This document shows positions 1 to 9,934 of a DNA stretch of 64,000 nt, piece by piece. Each line of letters starts with the position of its first letter. The first letter of the stretch is position 1. The DNA is from Cryoendolithus antarcticus (Eukaryota; Ascomycota; Dothideomycetes; Cladosporiales; Cladosporiaceae), in contig NAJO01000014.1 of assembly GCA_002077065.1 (NCBI GenBank), forward strand, positions 310,001 through 374,000, read 5' to 3'. The position numbers and the translations under genes are program-made. The notes beneath the pieces were generated by a model. The model did no database searches. It saw only the letters and a program-made list of their open reading frames with translations, and was not told where the DNA came from.

Positions 1-1
1 G

Positions 2-517
2 TCCTCTGCTTCTTCGATAAGCAACGCAGACTCGACTGCGCTGAGTGAGATATGCTCCTCCACGCGGTCCTCATACGCTCCTACGTGCGATACGCTAAAT
101 ACGGATCTGACTGTGCCGATGTTTGCAACTCAGACGACACTGGATCTCGACAGAAAGCTGTCGGCTGTCCACTCTCGCCACCGTATGACAACCCGCAGCA
201 CCCGTGAGGAGTCGCAGTCAAGCTTCGGCGTCTCAACCGTCTGCTCTAGCCTCAGCGTAGGCTGCTATGCGCCACGAGGACTGCCAGTGTCTGTCTACAA
301 GCCCAGTGGCATGCCGACGGAGCGGGTCGCTGCTGCACCGGTAGTCTCGAGATTTGCAGTGGAGACCAGGCGGAGAAGCGGCAGCGTCGACTCTCACGCC
401 AGTTCGCAGTACCCGGATGCCAGCTTGCAAGCTGATGAGATCGCCGAGGAGGAGCTGCGAGGACGGAGAAGGTCGAGGGCGATGGATGGATTGAAGAAAT
501 TCTCATTCAATCTGTGA
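2..517 (+). CDS. C-terminal part of an unrecognised protein (5' truncated by window edge)
   Basis: The frame is open from base 2 to a TGA at 515-517, so this is the last 171 or so codons of a gene that begins outside the window. The sequence is rich in Ser, Thr and Arg and looks disordered, with an acidic patch (EIAEEEL) followed by a basic RGRRRSRAMDG stretch and the terminal residues KKFSFNL. I recognise no domain. The short hydrophobic and basic C-terminus reads like a conserved tail, but that is only an impression. An intron inside the visible part cannot be excluded. Confidence 0.5.
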   Translation, partial: SSASSISNADSTALSEICSSTRSSYAPTCDTLNTDLTVPMFATQTTLDLDRKLSAVHSRHRMTTRSTREESQSSFGVSTVCSSLSVGCYAPRGLPVSVYKPSGMPTERVAAAPVVSRFAVETRRRSGSVDSHASSQYPDASLQADEIAEEELRGRRRSRAMDGLKKFSFNL

Positions 518-883
518 GTGAAATGAAAGGCTATTGAGTGGAATCGATGTCTTAGCGACGGAGTTTTGACTTGACAGATTGCTTGCTTTGCAACCATATA
601 CCCTGCATACAGCGTGGGGACGGATCATATAGCCAGTGTGTAATTTCTATTCTTCGACTTCACATCTCCTGCGTGCCTTTCGATAGTCACTTTGTCATTT
701 GCATGTGAATACTGCCACGCACGGACGATAAGTGCAGGCACCAAACAAATGACGTGCCGGTTGTGAGGCTCCGTGTGCTGCCACTCAACATTCGATGCAC
801 ACCACAAAACACTTTCTCCGATATTTCCTCCACCCCACTAGCGGTACTATCCTACCACTCCGTCCCTCCTGATACCACCCAGC
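518..883. other. Intergenic region
   Basis: Gap between the truncated gene and the UBX gene. It should hold the terminator of the first and the promoter of the second. A pyrimidine-rich stretch lies just before the UBX start. I see no gene or repeat. Confidence 0.5.
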
Positions 884-2491
884 ATGGACGACGAGGCGCT
901 CTCAACCTTCATCTCCGTCACGGGCGGAACCCCCCACCAAGCCCAGACTTACCTCGAGTTCAGCAACGGCGATGTCCAGGACGCCATAGAGCTCTTCTTC
1001 AACACCCCCGACCTCGCCACCGCCGCTCCCGCTCCGCCTCCTACACAGCCTCACACCGCCGCTAGTAGTACGAATCCCATCACCATCGACAGCGACGATG
1101 ATGATATCATGTCCGATCCCGATGCGCCGCCGCCAGCAAATCACTCCACAGAAGACGATGAGGCGATGGCACGGCGGTTACAGCAGGAGATGTACGGCGC
1201 GGGTGGCGGAGGTGGCGGCGGTGGCGGGGCGTTAGGAGAGGAGGATGTCCGGGCGCCGATGGCGAGGACTACGGAGACGTTGGTGGGTCCTGACAGTACG
1301 CCGTGGAGGGGTGCAGGGGGAGATGCGGAGATAAATGCGCTGGCGCAGCAACAGATGCTGAATCTTGAGAGACGACGCCAGCGACAAGGCGCACCAGGGA
1401 TCTTCAACCAGCGCGAAACGCCTAGTATCTGGGCGAACGACAGCGGGGTTGATCCTGAGGCGCATCGGAGGGCGCTTGCAAGGGCTACGGGCGGAGCATC
1501 AGAGCAGAGCTCGAAGTCGAATCTGCTTGCTGATCTCTTCCGGCCGCCATTCGATCTAATCTCGCCACTGCCACTGAGCGCCGCGAGGGACGAGGGCAAG
1601 GAGACGGAGAAGTGGATCATGGTTAACGTGCAAGACCCTTCGATTTTCGACTGTCAAGTACTGAACCGAGATATCTGGAAAAACGAACAAATTCGCGATA
1701 CGATCAAAGAGCACTTCATCTTCCTGCAATACAACAAGGCCGATCCTCGAGGCCAAGAATACCTCAACTACTACTTCAGCGCCATGCGCGACCACGAAGA
1801 CGCATACCCACACATCGCCATTGTAGACCCTCGCACAGGAGAGCAGGTGAAGACATGGTCTGGCTCGCCCAGCCGGAAGGCGTCAGATTTCCTGATGGAT
1901 TTGCATGAGTTCCTGGACCGATACAGTTTGAAGATGGAGAAGAAGAACCCGGTGCAGGCTAAGAGGAAGGAGAAGAAGAAGGATGTGGGTGAGATGACGG
2001 AGGAGGAGATGCTGGAGATGGCGTTGCAGAATAGTATTGCGGGAGGGGCGGGGAAGGCGAAGGACGAGGATCCGGATGCGTTGACGAAGGCTAAGGGCGG
2101 AGAGGATACACCGAGTACACTGGGAGAGTCGAGTACGGAGGCAGCTCCGCAGGGCTCGAATGGGCATGCGGTCGTGAAGGACACGCCGTTCTCTCGTATC
2201 TCCAGCACGACGCCGCACGAGGAGCCGAGTTCTACAGACCCGAAGGAGACGACGCGGATACAGTTCCGATATTCTGGTGGGAGAGTGGTGCATCGCTTCA
2301 ACCTTACGGATCCTGTGGAGAGATTGTTTGAGTGGATCAAGGCTGCGCCGTTCGAGGGACATGAAGCGAGCAGTTTCGAGCTAATCAGCATGGGCAAGAA
2401 CTTGATCGAATCGCTGGAGGTCACCGTAGCAGAGGCAGGGCTGAAGAATGGCACGGTTATGGTCGAGTTCGGAGGCGATGATGATGAATGA
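884..2491 (+). CDS. UBA-UAS-UBX domain protein (Ubx5/UBXN7-like Cdc48 cofactor)
   Basis: A 535-residue intronless protein. A UBA-like helical region (about residues 3-45) starts with DEALSTFISVTGG. A SUMO-interaction-like PITIDSDDDD follows, then a nine-glycine run encoded by a GGN repeat (about 1207-1233). A thioredoxin-like UAS domain spans roughly 200-335 (WIMVNVQDPSIFDCQVLNRD). A UIM-like EEEMLEMALQNSIA lies near 370 and a C-terminal UBX domain at about 455-532. This order is that of yeast Ubx5 and human UBXN7, which link Cdc48/p97 to ubiquitylated substrates. The classic UBX FPR loop is not obvious, so p97 contact is inferred from family. The ATG at 884 fits because the UBA domain begins directly after it. 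Confidence 0.9.
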   Translation: MDDEALSTFISVTGGTPHQAQTYLEFSNGDVQDAIELFFNTPDLATAAPAPPPTQPHTAASSTNPITIDSDDDDIMSDPDAPPPANHSTEDDEAMARRLQQEMYGAGGGGGGGGGALGEEDVRAPMARTTETLVGPDSTPWRGAGGDAEINALAQQQMLNLERRRQRQGAPGIFNQRETPSIWANDSGVDPEAHRRALARATGGASEQSSKSNLLADLFRPPFDLISPLPLSAARDEGKETEKWIMVNVQDPSIFDCQVLNRDIWKNEQIRDTIKEHFIFLQYNKADPRGQEYLNYYFSAMRDHEDAYPHIAIVDPRTGEQVKTWSGSPSRKASDFLMDLHEFLDRYSLKMEKKNPVQAKRKEKKKDVGEMTEEEMLEMALQNSIAGGAGKAKDEDPDALTKAKGGEDTPSTLGESSTEAAPQGSNGHAVVKDTPFSRISSTTPHEEPSSTDPKETTRIQFRYSGGRVVHRFNLTDPVERLFEWIKAAPFEGHEASSFELISMGKNLIESLEVTVAEAGLKNGTVMVEFGGDDDE

Positions 2492-2996
2492 GGCTCGGTC
2501 TGGGATATGTGGCCGAGACGATAGGTTGGTTTGGTATGCATAGCGGCTTGAAATACTTGGGAGGATGGAGTTGGCGGTTTTGCGACGGTCTGGAGGCAGG
2601 CTAGGCCTTGCTATGCCTAATCAGCCCAACATGCTAAGGCTTGTGAAGGGCGACATTCCCTCGAGACAGTGAGAGGGCGGAAGCTAGACGCTTCAAATAG
2701 GTATGAGAACTTGGCTACGCAAGTGGCGGACCCACAGAGCTGTGTGGGCAACCTCAAAACTTGCTACAACTATCTATCATCACTGCACGCGCCTCACCCT
2801 CATGATCCTGCCTTGAAGTAGCTTCTACACTGGATGTGACCCCGCATAATTATCCTGGAGTATTACCATCTCGCCCAGAGTAGCAGGTGGTCGATTGTCG
2901 AATTCCAGAGTCCGCACCGTCGTACCTTCCCAGCTTTAACCTCACTTCCTCTGGCCGCTCGATACACGTGTCGACCCACGTCAGTAGGCAAGCACG
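2492..2996. other. Intergenic region
   Basis: Gap between the UBX gene and the M20 peptidase gene, both on the plus strand. No coding pattern or repeat seen. Confidence 0.5.
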
Positions 2997-4253
2997 ATGC
3001 ACTTTCCCACCACCCTCATTGCCGGAGCACTCTTCCAAAGCTCTGTCATCGCAAAGACTCAGCCGGCTCAAGATGTCCTCGCCCCGGCATCAAGCTATAG
3101 CCACCTTCATCTCACGCACGACCTCCTCGCCTTCCACAAGAACCTAACGCAAATCGAATCCATCTCCGGCAACGAGCACGATGTCGGCGTCTGGCTTACC
3201 GAGTCCCTGCAATCGCAAGGCTACACCGTCGAGAAGCAATCCCTCGGTGGGAACCCTCCACGTTTCAACCTTCTCGCTTGGCCTGGCGGTAAGCGGAACA
3301 CACGAGTACTGTTGTCGAGTCATATCGACACTGTGCCGCCGTTTTGGCCTTATACGCATAATGCTAGTACTGGGGTTATCATTGGACGGGGAAGCGTGGA
3401 TGCGAAGGGGAGTGTGGCTACGCAGGTGCTGGCGCTGAATGGGTTGCTGGAAAGTAGGGAGGTTAGTCCGGATGACGTCGGGTTGTTGTTTGTTGTGGGT
3501 GAGGAGACGGGAGGTGATGGTATGAGGGCTGCTAATGACCTGAACCTCAAGCCGAAGTCGATCATCTTCGGTGAGCCAACCGAAGGGCGTCTATGTGCAG
3601 GTCACAAGGGCAACCTTGGCGCAAAGATCATCGCCAAAGGCAAGGCAGCGCATTCCGGCTACCCTTGGCTTGGACGAAGTGCCAATGAGGTACTCGTAGC
3701 TGCCTTGGGTGGAGTGATGGAGATGGTGAAGGGCTTACCGACCAGTGAAAAGTACGGGTCGACAACCATGAACATCGGCCGCATGGAGGGTGGTGTGGCT
3801 GCGAATGTCGTGCCGGAGAGTGCGAGCGCTAGTCTGGCTTTCCGACTTGCTGAGGGCACACCGGAGACTCTGAAACCTCTGGTCGTCGAAGCTGTGGAGA
3901 ATGCTGTGGCAGCGTTTGTTGACAAGGACGTCAAAGCGAGTGACGTGGTAGAGATCATCTTCACAAGTGCGGGCTACGGACCTATCGCGATTGATAGTGA
4001 CGTCCCAGGCTTCGGCAAGCCCATCACTGTCAACTACGGGACCGACATTCCAAACCTGAAGCAGACGGTGAAAGGGCAGAAAAGATATCTGTACGGGCCT
4101 GGATCAATCTTGGTGGCTCACTCTGATCATGAAGCGACGACTGAGAAGGAACTCTTCGATGCCGTTGACGGGTACAAGACGCTGATACTGCACGCTATGA
4201 TTAAGGATGATGCTCGCGAGCAGCTCAGAGACGCCAGAAGGCCTGACTTGTAG
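2997..4253 (+). CDS. Secreted M20-family metallopeptidase (carboxypeptidase/deacylase)
   Basis: A 418-residue protein starting with a typical secretion signal (MHFPTTLIAGALFQSSVIA). It has the M20/ArgE/DapE order of metal-binding motifs: SSHIDTVPPF with the first His and Asp, GRGSVDAKGS with the bridging Asp, VVGEETGGDGM with the catalytic Glu pair, GEPTEGRLCAGHKG, and a late AHSDHEA supplying the last His. A dimerisation (lid) domain lies about residues 210-320. Fungal homologues are annotated as secreted carboxypeptidases or acetylornithine-deacetylase-like enzymes. The signal peptide favours extracellular peptide or acyl-amino-acid hydrolysis over arginine biosynthesis. Single exon. Exact substrate unknown. 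Confidence 0.88.
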   Translation: MHFPTTLIAGALFQSSVIAKTQPAQDVLAPASSYSHLHLTHDLLAFHKNLTQIESISGNEHDVGVWLTESLQSQGYTVEKQSLGGNPPRFNLLAWPGGKRNTRVLLSSHIDTVPPFWPYTHNASTGVIIGRGSVDAKGSVATQVLALNGLLESREVSPDDVGLLFVVGEETGGDGMRAANDLNLKPKSIIFGEPTEGRLCAGHKGNLGAKIIAKGKAAHSGYPWLGRSANEVLVAALGGVMEMVKGLPTSEKYGSTTMNIGRMEGGVAANVVPESASASLAFRLAEGTPETLKPLVVEAVENAVAAFVDKDVKASDVVEIIFTSAGYGPIAIDSDVPGFGKPITVNYGTDIPNLKQTVKGQKRYLYGPGSILVAHSDHEATTEKELFDAVDGYKTLILHAMIKDDAREQLRDARRPDL

Positions 4254-4368
4254 ACTTAGTACAAGCTTGATCTGGGTTGGGCCTGAGCGCCGTGGACATG
4301 CAATGTACATATGCTTACATCTAAATAGTACAAATGACCGATACTCGGGATCATAGGCGTTGACTCTT

Positions 4369-4476
4369 GAATTCACCCGACTCTGGCATGTGTCGCTGAG
4401 GCCGTGTGCACAGCCGCTCATACCGCGGCGCTCTACAGCACAACCAGATGGCGCCTTCATCGTATGTCTCTGGATC
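4369..4476 (-). pseudogene. Decayed continuation of the second CC module after an in-frame stop
   Basis: Directly downstream of the TAA that ends the preceding gene, the same frame encodes DPETYDEGAIWLCCRAP and then runs on to a TGA near 4370. The EGAIW-CC core copies WDEGAIWSCC in the first module of the same protein, at nucleotide as well as protein level. The stretch is either a remnant after stop gain or is reached by readthrough or unseen splicing. No good GT donor lies close before the stop. Confidence 0.5.
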
Positions 4477-5439
4477 TTAAACGATGCATAGCTCTGGATC
4501 TCCTTGCGCGTCGTCCGAGTGATCGACCCAGAAGTCTGAATCGTAGTCTACGTTCTTCGTGCCTATGGCTTGTCAGCTGGCAAGGTGGAGTGAGCCGCGG
4601 TCGAGGTTGGACTCACCACTATGAGCTTTACAGCAGCCCTGGTCGTTCTTGTCGATGTCGTACTTTGCAAAGCACCACGTGCAACTGTCATACTCGATCC
4701 GCTTTCGTTCCGCTGAGTTTGAATCCGAGTTTGAGGCGTTGCCTTTTGTAGGCTTAGTATCGCAGAGTCCCCGGACAAAGCGAACCTTGGCCTGGGAGCT
4801 GTGTCGCCACCCGCCGCGAAGTCGGTTGCTGACTTCGGAAGCCTAATGTTCCTCAGGCGGTCAACATCTGGCTTATACCTGCTGCGGACGCAGCCTTTGA
4901 GCCCGCCGCTCGCTTCACAGCATGACCAGATGGCTCCCTCGTCCCATTCACCAGACGAGTCTTGGATCAACTCGTCCATATGACCATGGATGCGCTCGTC
5001 ATGATCATCTCAGCATGAGCTCTCGTCGCCTGTAAGGGTCGGCCATTATCCTAAGAGAGATCGGGGGCAAGATACCTGGATGATATCTGCATGACTTGGC
5101 ATCGTTCAAGCCGACTTCGTACTCCTCCTTGCAATGCTTGCAGGTCTGGAAACGAGCTTGATTCTTCACGTCCGCTGGTTCAAGATCGTTGATGGGGTGT
5201 AATAGCATACGCATTACGAAGGCACCGCTTGACTTCTTTGTCGCGCAGACTTTCGTTAAAATCGCCCGCACCCTATCTCCCGATAGCGGTGCGATTGCCT
5301 CTGGCAGTGTCACTTCCCGTGGTGGTGGAGTCGGTGATCCGTGGACCGGCGCGGGCATCTCTTCGCCTTCAGAGTCGAGACTGGCACCGTCGCTGTCGGA
5401 GGATCCAATGTCGATGACTTCCGGGGCGGCTCGTGACAT
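4477..5439 (-). CDS. Cysteine-rich CC-domain fungal protein, three exons
   Basis: My model is exons 5439..5076, 5008..4617 and 4554..4477 (277 aa). The first intron has donor GTATCT and acceptor CTGAG. The second has donor GTGAGT and acceptor CGAAG; a nearer TAG acceptor at about 4563 would end the protein within a few codons. The N-terminus is acidic and disordered (DIGSSDSDG). A putative zinc-binding module follows: CKHCKEEYEV, CRYHPG, a His/Asp-rich DDHDERIHGH, WSCC and GC. A second module begins in exon 3 (DYDSDFWVDHSDD) but hits TAA. Past that stop the frame still reads EGAIWLCC, matching the first module. The family resembles uncharacterised fungal proteins; no function can be given. 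Confidence 0.65.
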
Positions 5440-5718
5440 ACTCGCGCACTAGTTGTCAAGCGAACTGGCACCAGATGGAAGCCTGGTCGATACGGCAGAA
5501 CTTGGCGTTGCTGCTTCACATCTGGTACTGCGTTCATCATGGACTCGACTCGCGTTAGACGAGACGCGATTTGGTCCTTAGCACGGACCACGCCAAATCT
5601 TGCCCGAGACGATAGGTAAGAGAATTGAAATGATGAAAGTACCTACAGACAACGTCCATGTCCCGCTCTGGAAAAGGTATTCCGTCGTAGCTCATGGCAT
5701 GTAATCTTTGATCTACTC

Positions 5719-6783
5719 TCAAGGTAAGTTAATCACAACCTTGCCAACACACCTCCCACTATTCAGCCGTTCGAACGCTTTCAAAGCATCATCGTAATCG
5801 AACTCGCTGTCCACGAAGATCTGGTCCGGCGTCAGAGTCTCCTTCACCTCTTCCAGCCACTCCCGCTTCATCTTCAGCATCACCACATCGTAGGCCTCGC
5901 CCAAACCAACCTGTCCCTTTGCCCATCTTGCCCACTGGACTGGCGCGTGATATGACAGAGGGTTGTAGTAAGTGTACGGCCCGCCCATCGACGACCGTCC
6001 GGTCTTATCACCGACAATGGAGATGTACTTCTTGCTGCTCGGCAAGCCAACACACTCAGTCCCGCCGACGCAGTCAATGACAGCCACCGGCTTGAAGGCC
6101 TCGACCGCAGCTCGTACACTCTTGACAGCTGTGTAGTCCACGTGCTCATCTGCGCCAAGCGTCTTCGTGATGAAATCCTTGTTCTTCCCCGAGCTCGTCG
6201 CGATCACATTCCATCCTCTCTTCTTCGCCAACAGAATGACATAGATCCCGGCCGCCGAGCTCCCACCTAGCACTGCAATCCGCTTTCCCTCCTCGTCTTC
6301 GACCTTGGCATTCACATCCTCGATGCACGTTCGCGCTGTGAGCCAAACAAGACTTATCGCAGCAGCTTTCGCCCAGCTCCAGTCCTTCGGCTTCTTGACA
6401 GCAACAGTATTGGCCATATCATATTCGGCCATCCCAGCCAAGCTCCCGCCGCCGTACTTTGCCGGATTCAGCGTGAGGCCAAACACTTCCTCGTCCTTGA
6501 TGAAGCCCGTGCGACCTCCCGCTTCCACGATACCGGCAAAATCGCAGACGACGCCTTTCTCTTGCTTCTTAGGCGCCGCGGGCGTCAGAGACGAGTTCAG
6601 GTTGATCATCTGGATGTCCACGGGGTTCAAGGCGCAGGCCTTCAGCCGGATGAGCATGTGTGCTGTGGTGCCTAGGCCTTTAATGTCGTTCGGGCGGGGG
6701 ACGCGGACTGTGGACTGCTTAAGGCCATTGGGGTAGCCGCCGGAGACGTAGGTCCAGGCTTTGACTTCTTGCGTGTCGGCCAT
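5719..6783 (-). CDS. MDR-family zinc-less oxidoreductase (quinone reductase-like)
   Basis: A 354-residue intronless medium-chain dehydrogenase/reductase. The N-terminal GroES-like domain holds LIRLKACALNPVDIQM and VVCDFAGIVEAGG. The Rossmann domain has AVLGGSSAAGIYVILLAKK and ends its first beta-alpha-beta unit at IATSSGKN. The C-terminus (GRCVGKVVINLP) is the usual MDR ending. Catalytic zinc ligands of alcohol dehydrogenases are absent, pointing to an NADPH-dependent quinone or enone reductase like the reticulon-4-interacting-protein-1 group. It lies about 1.6 kb outside the aromatic gene block, with one small gene between, so a pathway link is possible but unproven. Confidence 0.85.
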   Translation of the reverse strand: MADTQEVKAWTYVSGGYPNGLKQSTVRVPRPNDIKGLGTTAHMLIRLKACALNPVDIQMINLNSSLTPAAPKKQEKGVVCDFAGIVEAGGRTGFIKDEEVFGLTLNPAKYGGGSLAGMAEYDMANTVAVKKPKDWSWAKAAAISLVWLTARTCIEDVNAKVEDEEGKRIAVLGGSSAAGIYVILLAKKRGWNVIATSSGKNKDFITKTLGADEHVDYTAVKSVRAAVEAFKPVAVIDCVGGTECVGLPSSKKYISIVGDKTGRSSMGGPYTYYNPLSYHAPVQWARWAKGQVGLGEAYDVVMLKMKREWLEEVKETLTPDQIFVDSEFDYDDALKAFERLNSGRCVGKVVINLP

Positions 6784-7378
6784 GGTTGCGGAAGTGAATT
6801 GACTGTGTGGGGGAGGGTTTCAGGAGAAAGAGCGACAGGAGAATGGGAGATTACATGTTGCTGATAGCTGACTGCACGCCTCGCGCATGTGCTTCTCGGA
6901 TCTCTCATCCCACCAATGGAGTGGTCAGTTCCGGCCCCACATCAGATCTGATCGAGAGCAGAGACAGGTATGTGAATACAAGAGATTCGTGATGCTACCT
7001 TATAATATAAACTTGTAAATCTATGTGCTGCGGCAAGGTTGCTACTCAGGCAAAGGGCAAGTCGTGGAGGGAGCTATCGGTTTTGCTGCTGACGTTCGCA
7101 TGGATCGACTAAGACCGTCTTGTTCAGACGCTGCGCGCAGTGCCCTGTATGGTGGTGTACCCAAAGTGAAGCGAGTCTTCTTCGTGATACTAGTGAAACA
7201 TGCCGACACCGTTCTATCTGCATATTGTATCGTGCCATGTGCGTAGCTAGATGCCCCCTGGACCGATCCGCTATGCTATCTATACACCAGCAGTCCTCTG
7301 CTCGCTTATGTTGGTTGACCTTTTGCTTGCCCGTGAGTTCCTCCATCGATCTTACAGCGCCACCACGTCTCGCATTTC
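6784..7378. other. Intergenic region
   Basis: Holds the promoter of the MDR gene and the 3' flank of the small gene on the same strand. Short ORFs here show no coding character. Nothing else seen. Confidence 0.5.
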
Positions 7379-7921
7379 TCATTTACCCTTGTCATTGCCT
7401 AGCATAGCGTTCCGGTACGCCTTCGATGCGGTATTGTCCATCTTTGGGCTCTTCATATCCCCATGTTTTGCCTCAAATGCAGATGTGCCAACACCATTCA
7501 TCGTTTCCTGGTTTGATGTTGTAGCTGCTGCGTTACCTGGCATCCAGGATTCGTTAGCGATTTGACCCCCAATCCGTGTCTTGAGATCCGATTTCAGGCT
7601 ATGGGTTTCGATCAATCGAGGCCATGTTTCCCACATCATAAGGACTCTCCCGAGGGTGACTTGCCTGACTGACCTCGTGGTGTTGCAACGCCAGGTGTAT
7701 GTGTGTTTGAGCCTCCTCCGGCAGAGAATCGGTCGCCAATGTTCGTCACGCCAGGTGTTTGGAACGCATTGGCATTGCTTTGGACGTATCAGCAACCACT
7801 CGACAAGTCTCGAAAAGCTAGCGTTTCCTTACGGCGTCACCTTTGCAGCTGCCCGAGGGAAGAAGTACACCCCAGCTCCTACGACGCCAGCTGCGATAAT
7901 GAGGTTCCGTCTTGAGGCCAT
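7379..7921 (-). CDS. Small single-span membrane protein, three exons (hypothetical)
   Basis: The ATG at 7921 starts MASRRNLIIAAGVVGAG, a positively charged start followed by a hydrophobic span to YFFP. Exon 1 ends at a GTAAGG donor within the codon after AAAKVT. Exon 2 starts after an AAAG acceptor and encodes NANAFQTPGVTNIGDRF then THTPGVATPRG. Exon 3 ends the protein with KTRIGGQIANESWMPGNA through AMLGNDKGK. Exon 1-2 phases fit exactly. The exon 2-3 junction is ambiguous, because several GT sites near 7670 would join in frame to an acceptor near 7600. About 110 residues. The FxTPG, HTPGVAT and C-terminal GNDK pattern resembles small uncharacterised ascomycete proteins. Function unknown. 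Confidence 0.6.
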
Positions 7922-8436
7922 TGCGACTCTTTGTATTGTATGTAGTTGCGGTGAGAACGACGGGATGAAGTAAAGTCAATTGTCTAGGTGGAAGGAGAAT
8001 GTTAAACCTTACCGCAGCTCATTGAAATGCACTGACCTAGACTTTCGCATGTTTCTTCCTACGACATATCAATTGCGTCAGTGCTCCGGATCATCCTCCG
8101 CCACACGAGCACTAGTCAGGAACTCACCCCGTTTAGCGGCGGCAATCGACGGCAGCGATCGTGGAGTTCAAGATCTTCCACGCTTGGCGATGAATTGGAT
8201 CATTAATTTCCATGATCGGTATTCTACAACATGGACATGTTCATTGGTAGCTGAAGCCCGTGAGGCTCGCGTGGTATCTCAGACTTTACTTTACTTACCC
8301 CATGATAGCGCAGATTCCTGTCAGCGGCTGTCATGTTCGATCTGATTTATACCTGGAGGCTGCTCAGTTCGAAGGTGCAGGTCAGAGATCCAGTGCCAGC
8401 ACCTCACGGCAGAGCATCTAACCTGGTATCGACCCT
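7922..8436. other. Intergenic region
   Basis: Between the small membrane-protein gene and the 3' end of the dioxygenase gene. No convincing gene or repeat. Confidence 0.5.
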
Positions 8437-9504
8437 TCAAAAAACTGATGGCACTGGCGGACCCCAGACGCTTAGCGATTGTGGACCCGCGGGCACATGT
8501 GCGACGGGAGTGTCCTTGTTCACCAGATCTCCATCTGCGTAATGCTCGACGATGAACCCGCTCGTGTCAAACCAGTAGTCGAACTGCACATGGTCAGAGT
8601 CAGCGATAAACTGCAGGATATATCGACTGCTTCGACTTACCACCTGGCTGCCGAGCACGTGCTGTCGACCATTAGCAGTATTCAGGCAAGTAATCTAGCT
8701 CGCTCAACTTACCCTGCCGACTCCCCAGCAAAGCTCATACTTCTTCTCCACCAAGTACTGATGTCCCAACTGCTGCACGTCAAAGTCATGAACCTCAAAA
8801 GCCGCATGCGCGACAGCCGGCTTATCGCCAGGCTTCGCAGGCTTGAAGAAGAACGCATGATGATCAGTATACTCCAGACCTCTATCAACGTGGAAGAAAC
8901 AGGTTACGGGGTCCTCTCCTCGATACACCACATCGCTCGGCGCTAGGGCAATGGTTTGCGTGTACCACTCGAACATGGCTTGGTACTTCCCAGCTGGATA
9001 GGTGACACCATAATGGCCCCAACGGAAGACTGGCGCTGGCCCAGGCTGGAATCGCTGGAAAGTGCCTCTGCGAGGTTTGGAGTCTTCGAAGTTGACGACC
9101 AGTTTGGGGAGGTTTAGAGAGTCGGCTTCATTCTCTGTCCACCCGTGTATAAGATGCACGATGTGGCCGGCTGGATCTTTCAGACTGACCACTTGTCCGC
9201 CACCGGGTCCCTCGAGTGTGCCAGGACCTCCCACGCAGCTGTCCAATCTCGATGCGCGGTCAAGCTCGCTTGCGCTATCGACGACATAAGCTGCGCCGCC
9301 GAAATTGCTTGCTCCCGTGGACGATTGTTCCGCTATGTAGATATAGGGCTCTGTCCCGTAACCTTTGAAGTAGATCCTGCAGCCTGGTTGCTCCTGTGCG
9401 ATGGTCAGGCCAAAGTCGAGGAGAAACTGCCTAGCTTTAGCTAGGTCGGCGTGCTGGTAGGTAACAAATGCTGTTTTCAGCAATCGGATGGGTGGCGATG
9501 CCAT
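8437..9504 (-). CDS. Two-domain VOC protein, predicted extradiol (catechol 2,3-type) dioxygenase
   Basis: Exons are 9504..8713, 8661..8641 and 8583..8437 (319 aa). Introns of 51 and 57 nt carry GTAAGT donors, and the middle exon is only 21 nt (HVLGSQV). Two glyoxalase/VOC modules lie at about residues 8-125 and 160-300. The C-terminal module keeps the Fe(II) triad of type I extradiol dioxygenases: His164 (RWGHYGV), His233 (VAHAAFEV) and Glu284 (FIVEHYADGD). FDYWFDTSGF is also typical of this family. These enzymes cleave catechols next to the diol with O2. Neighbours are an FAH-family enzyme, transcribed divergently, and a ring hydroxylase, consistent with aromatic breakdown. The exact substrate cannot be read from sequence. 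Confidence 0.85.
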
Positions 9505-9934
9505 TGTGCATTTGCAATTACTGAGTAAGTCTGCTTCCCGGGTTGCTCATGAAGTATTCTGCGCAAGCACATGTAAGGCGTCTGTCGTTCGCTTCGCCAG
9601 ACCGGTCGCAAGACGCCACTTAAACATTGCCACAGAGATTGCTTACGGATCGGGTCGATCAGAATCGCGACTCGTTGCCATGGAGTGGTCCGAAAGAGCA
9701 TTCAACCCAGCTACGTCGCACGTGAGCTTTGTGAGCCAGTGGTACTGGATAATGTGGCACCACCCCAAACTCAATCTTGCTGAGCTCCGATTGGGTCGAG
9801 CATCGAGTCCATTGGGCAATGCGATGATCGTCTGTGATGAGACTCACAGAATATGTCATGGCGAAGAATCGCGAAAATATGTGCTCGTTCGGTATCACAC
9901 TACAACGACAATCACATACTGGCGTCAGTCCACC
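9505..9934. promoter_or_regulatory. Divergent promoter region between dioxygenase and FAH-family genes
   Basis: The two genes start back to back about 430 nt apart, a common arrangement for co-regulated fungal pathway genes. The open frame upstream of 9935 belongs to this gap and lacks protein-like features. I did not find a clear operator repeated elsewhere in the block. Confidence 0.45.

Noticed and set aside
1141..2541. Long minus-strand ORFs (159 and 256 codons) opposite the UBX gene
   Set aside because: They overlap a well-supported domain protein and show biased antisense composition (Ser, Pro and Arg runs); typical shadows in GC-rich DNA.
5310..5591. Alternative minus-strand ORF overlapping the CC-domain gene start
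   Set aside because: Starts at a non-ATG codon and is in another frame from the cysteine-rich exon, with no motif.
9488..9934. Upstream in-frame extension of the FAH-family gene
   Set aside because: No FAH similarity, overlaps the divergent dioxygenase start, and the ATG at 9935 fits the family N-terminus.
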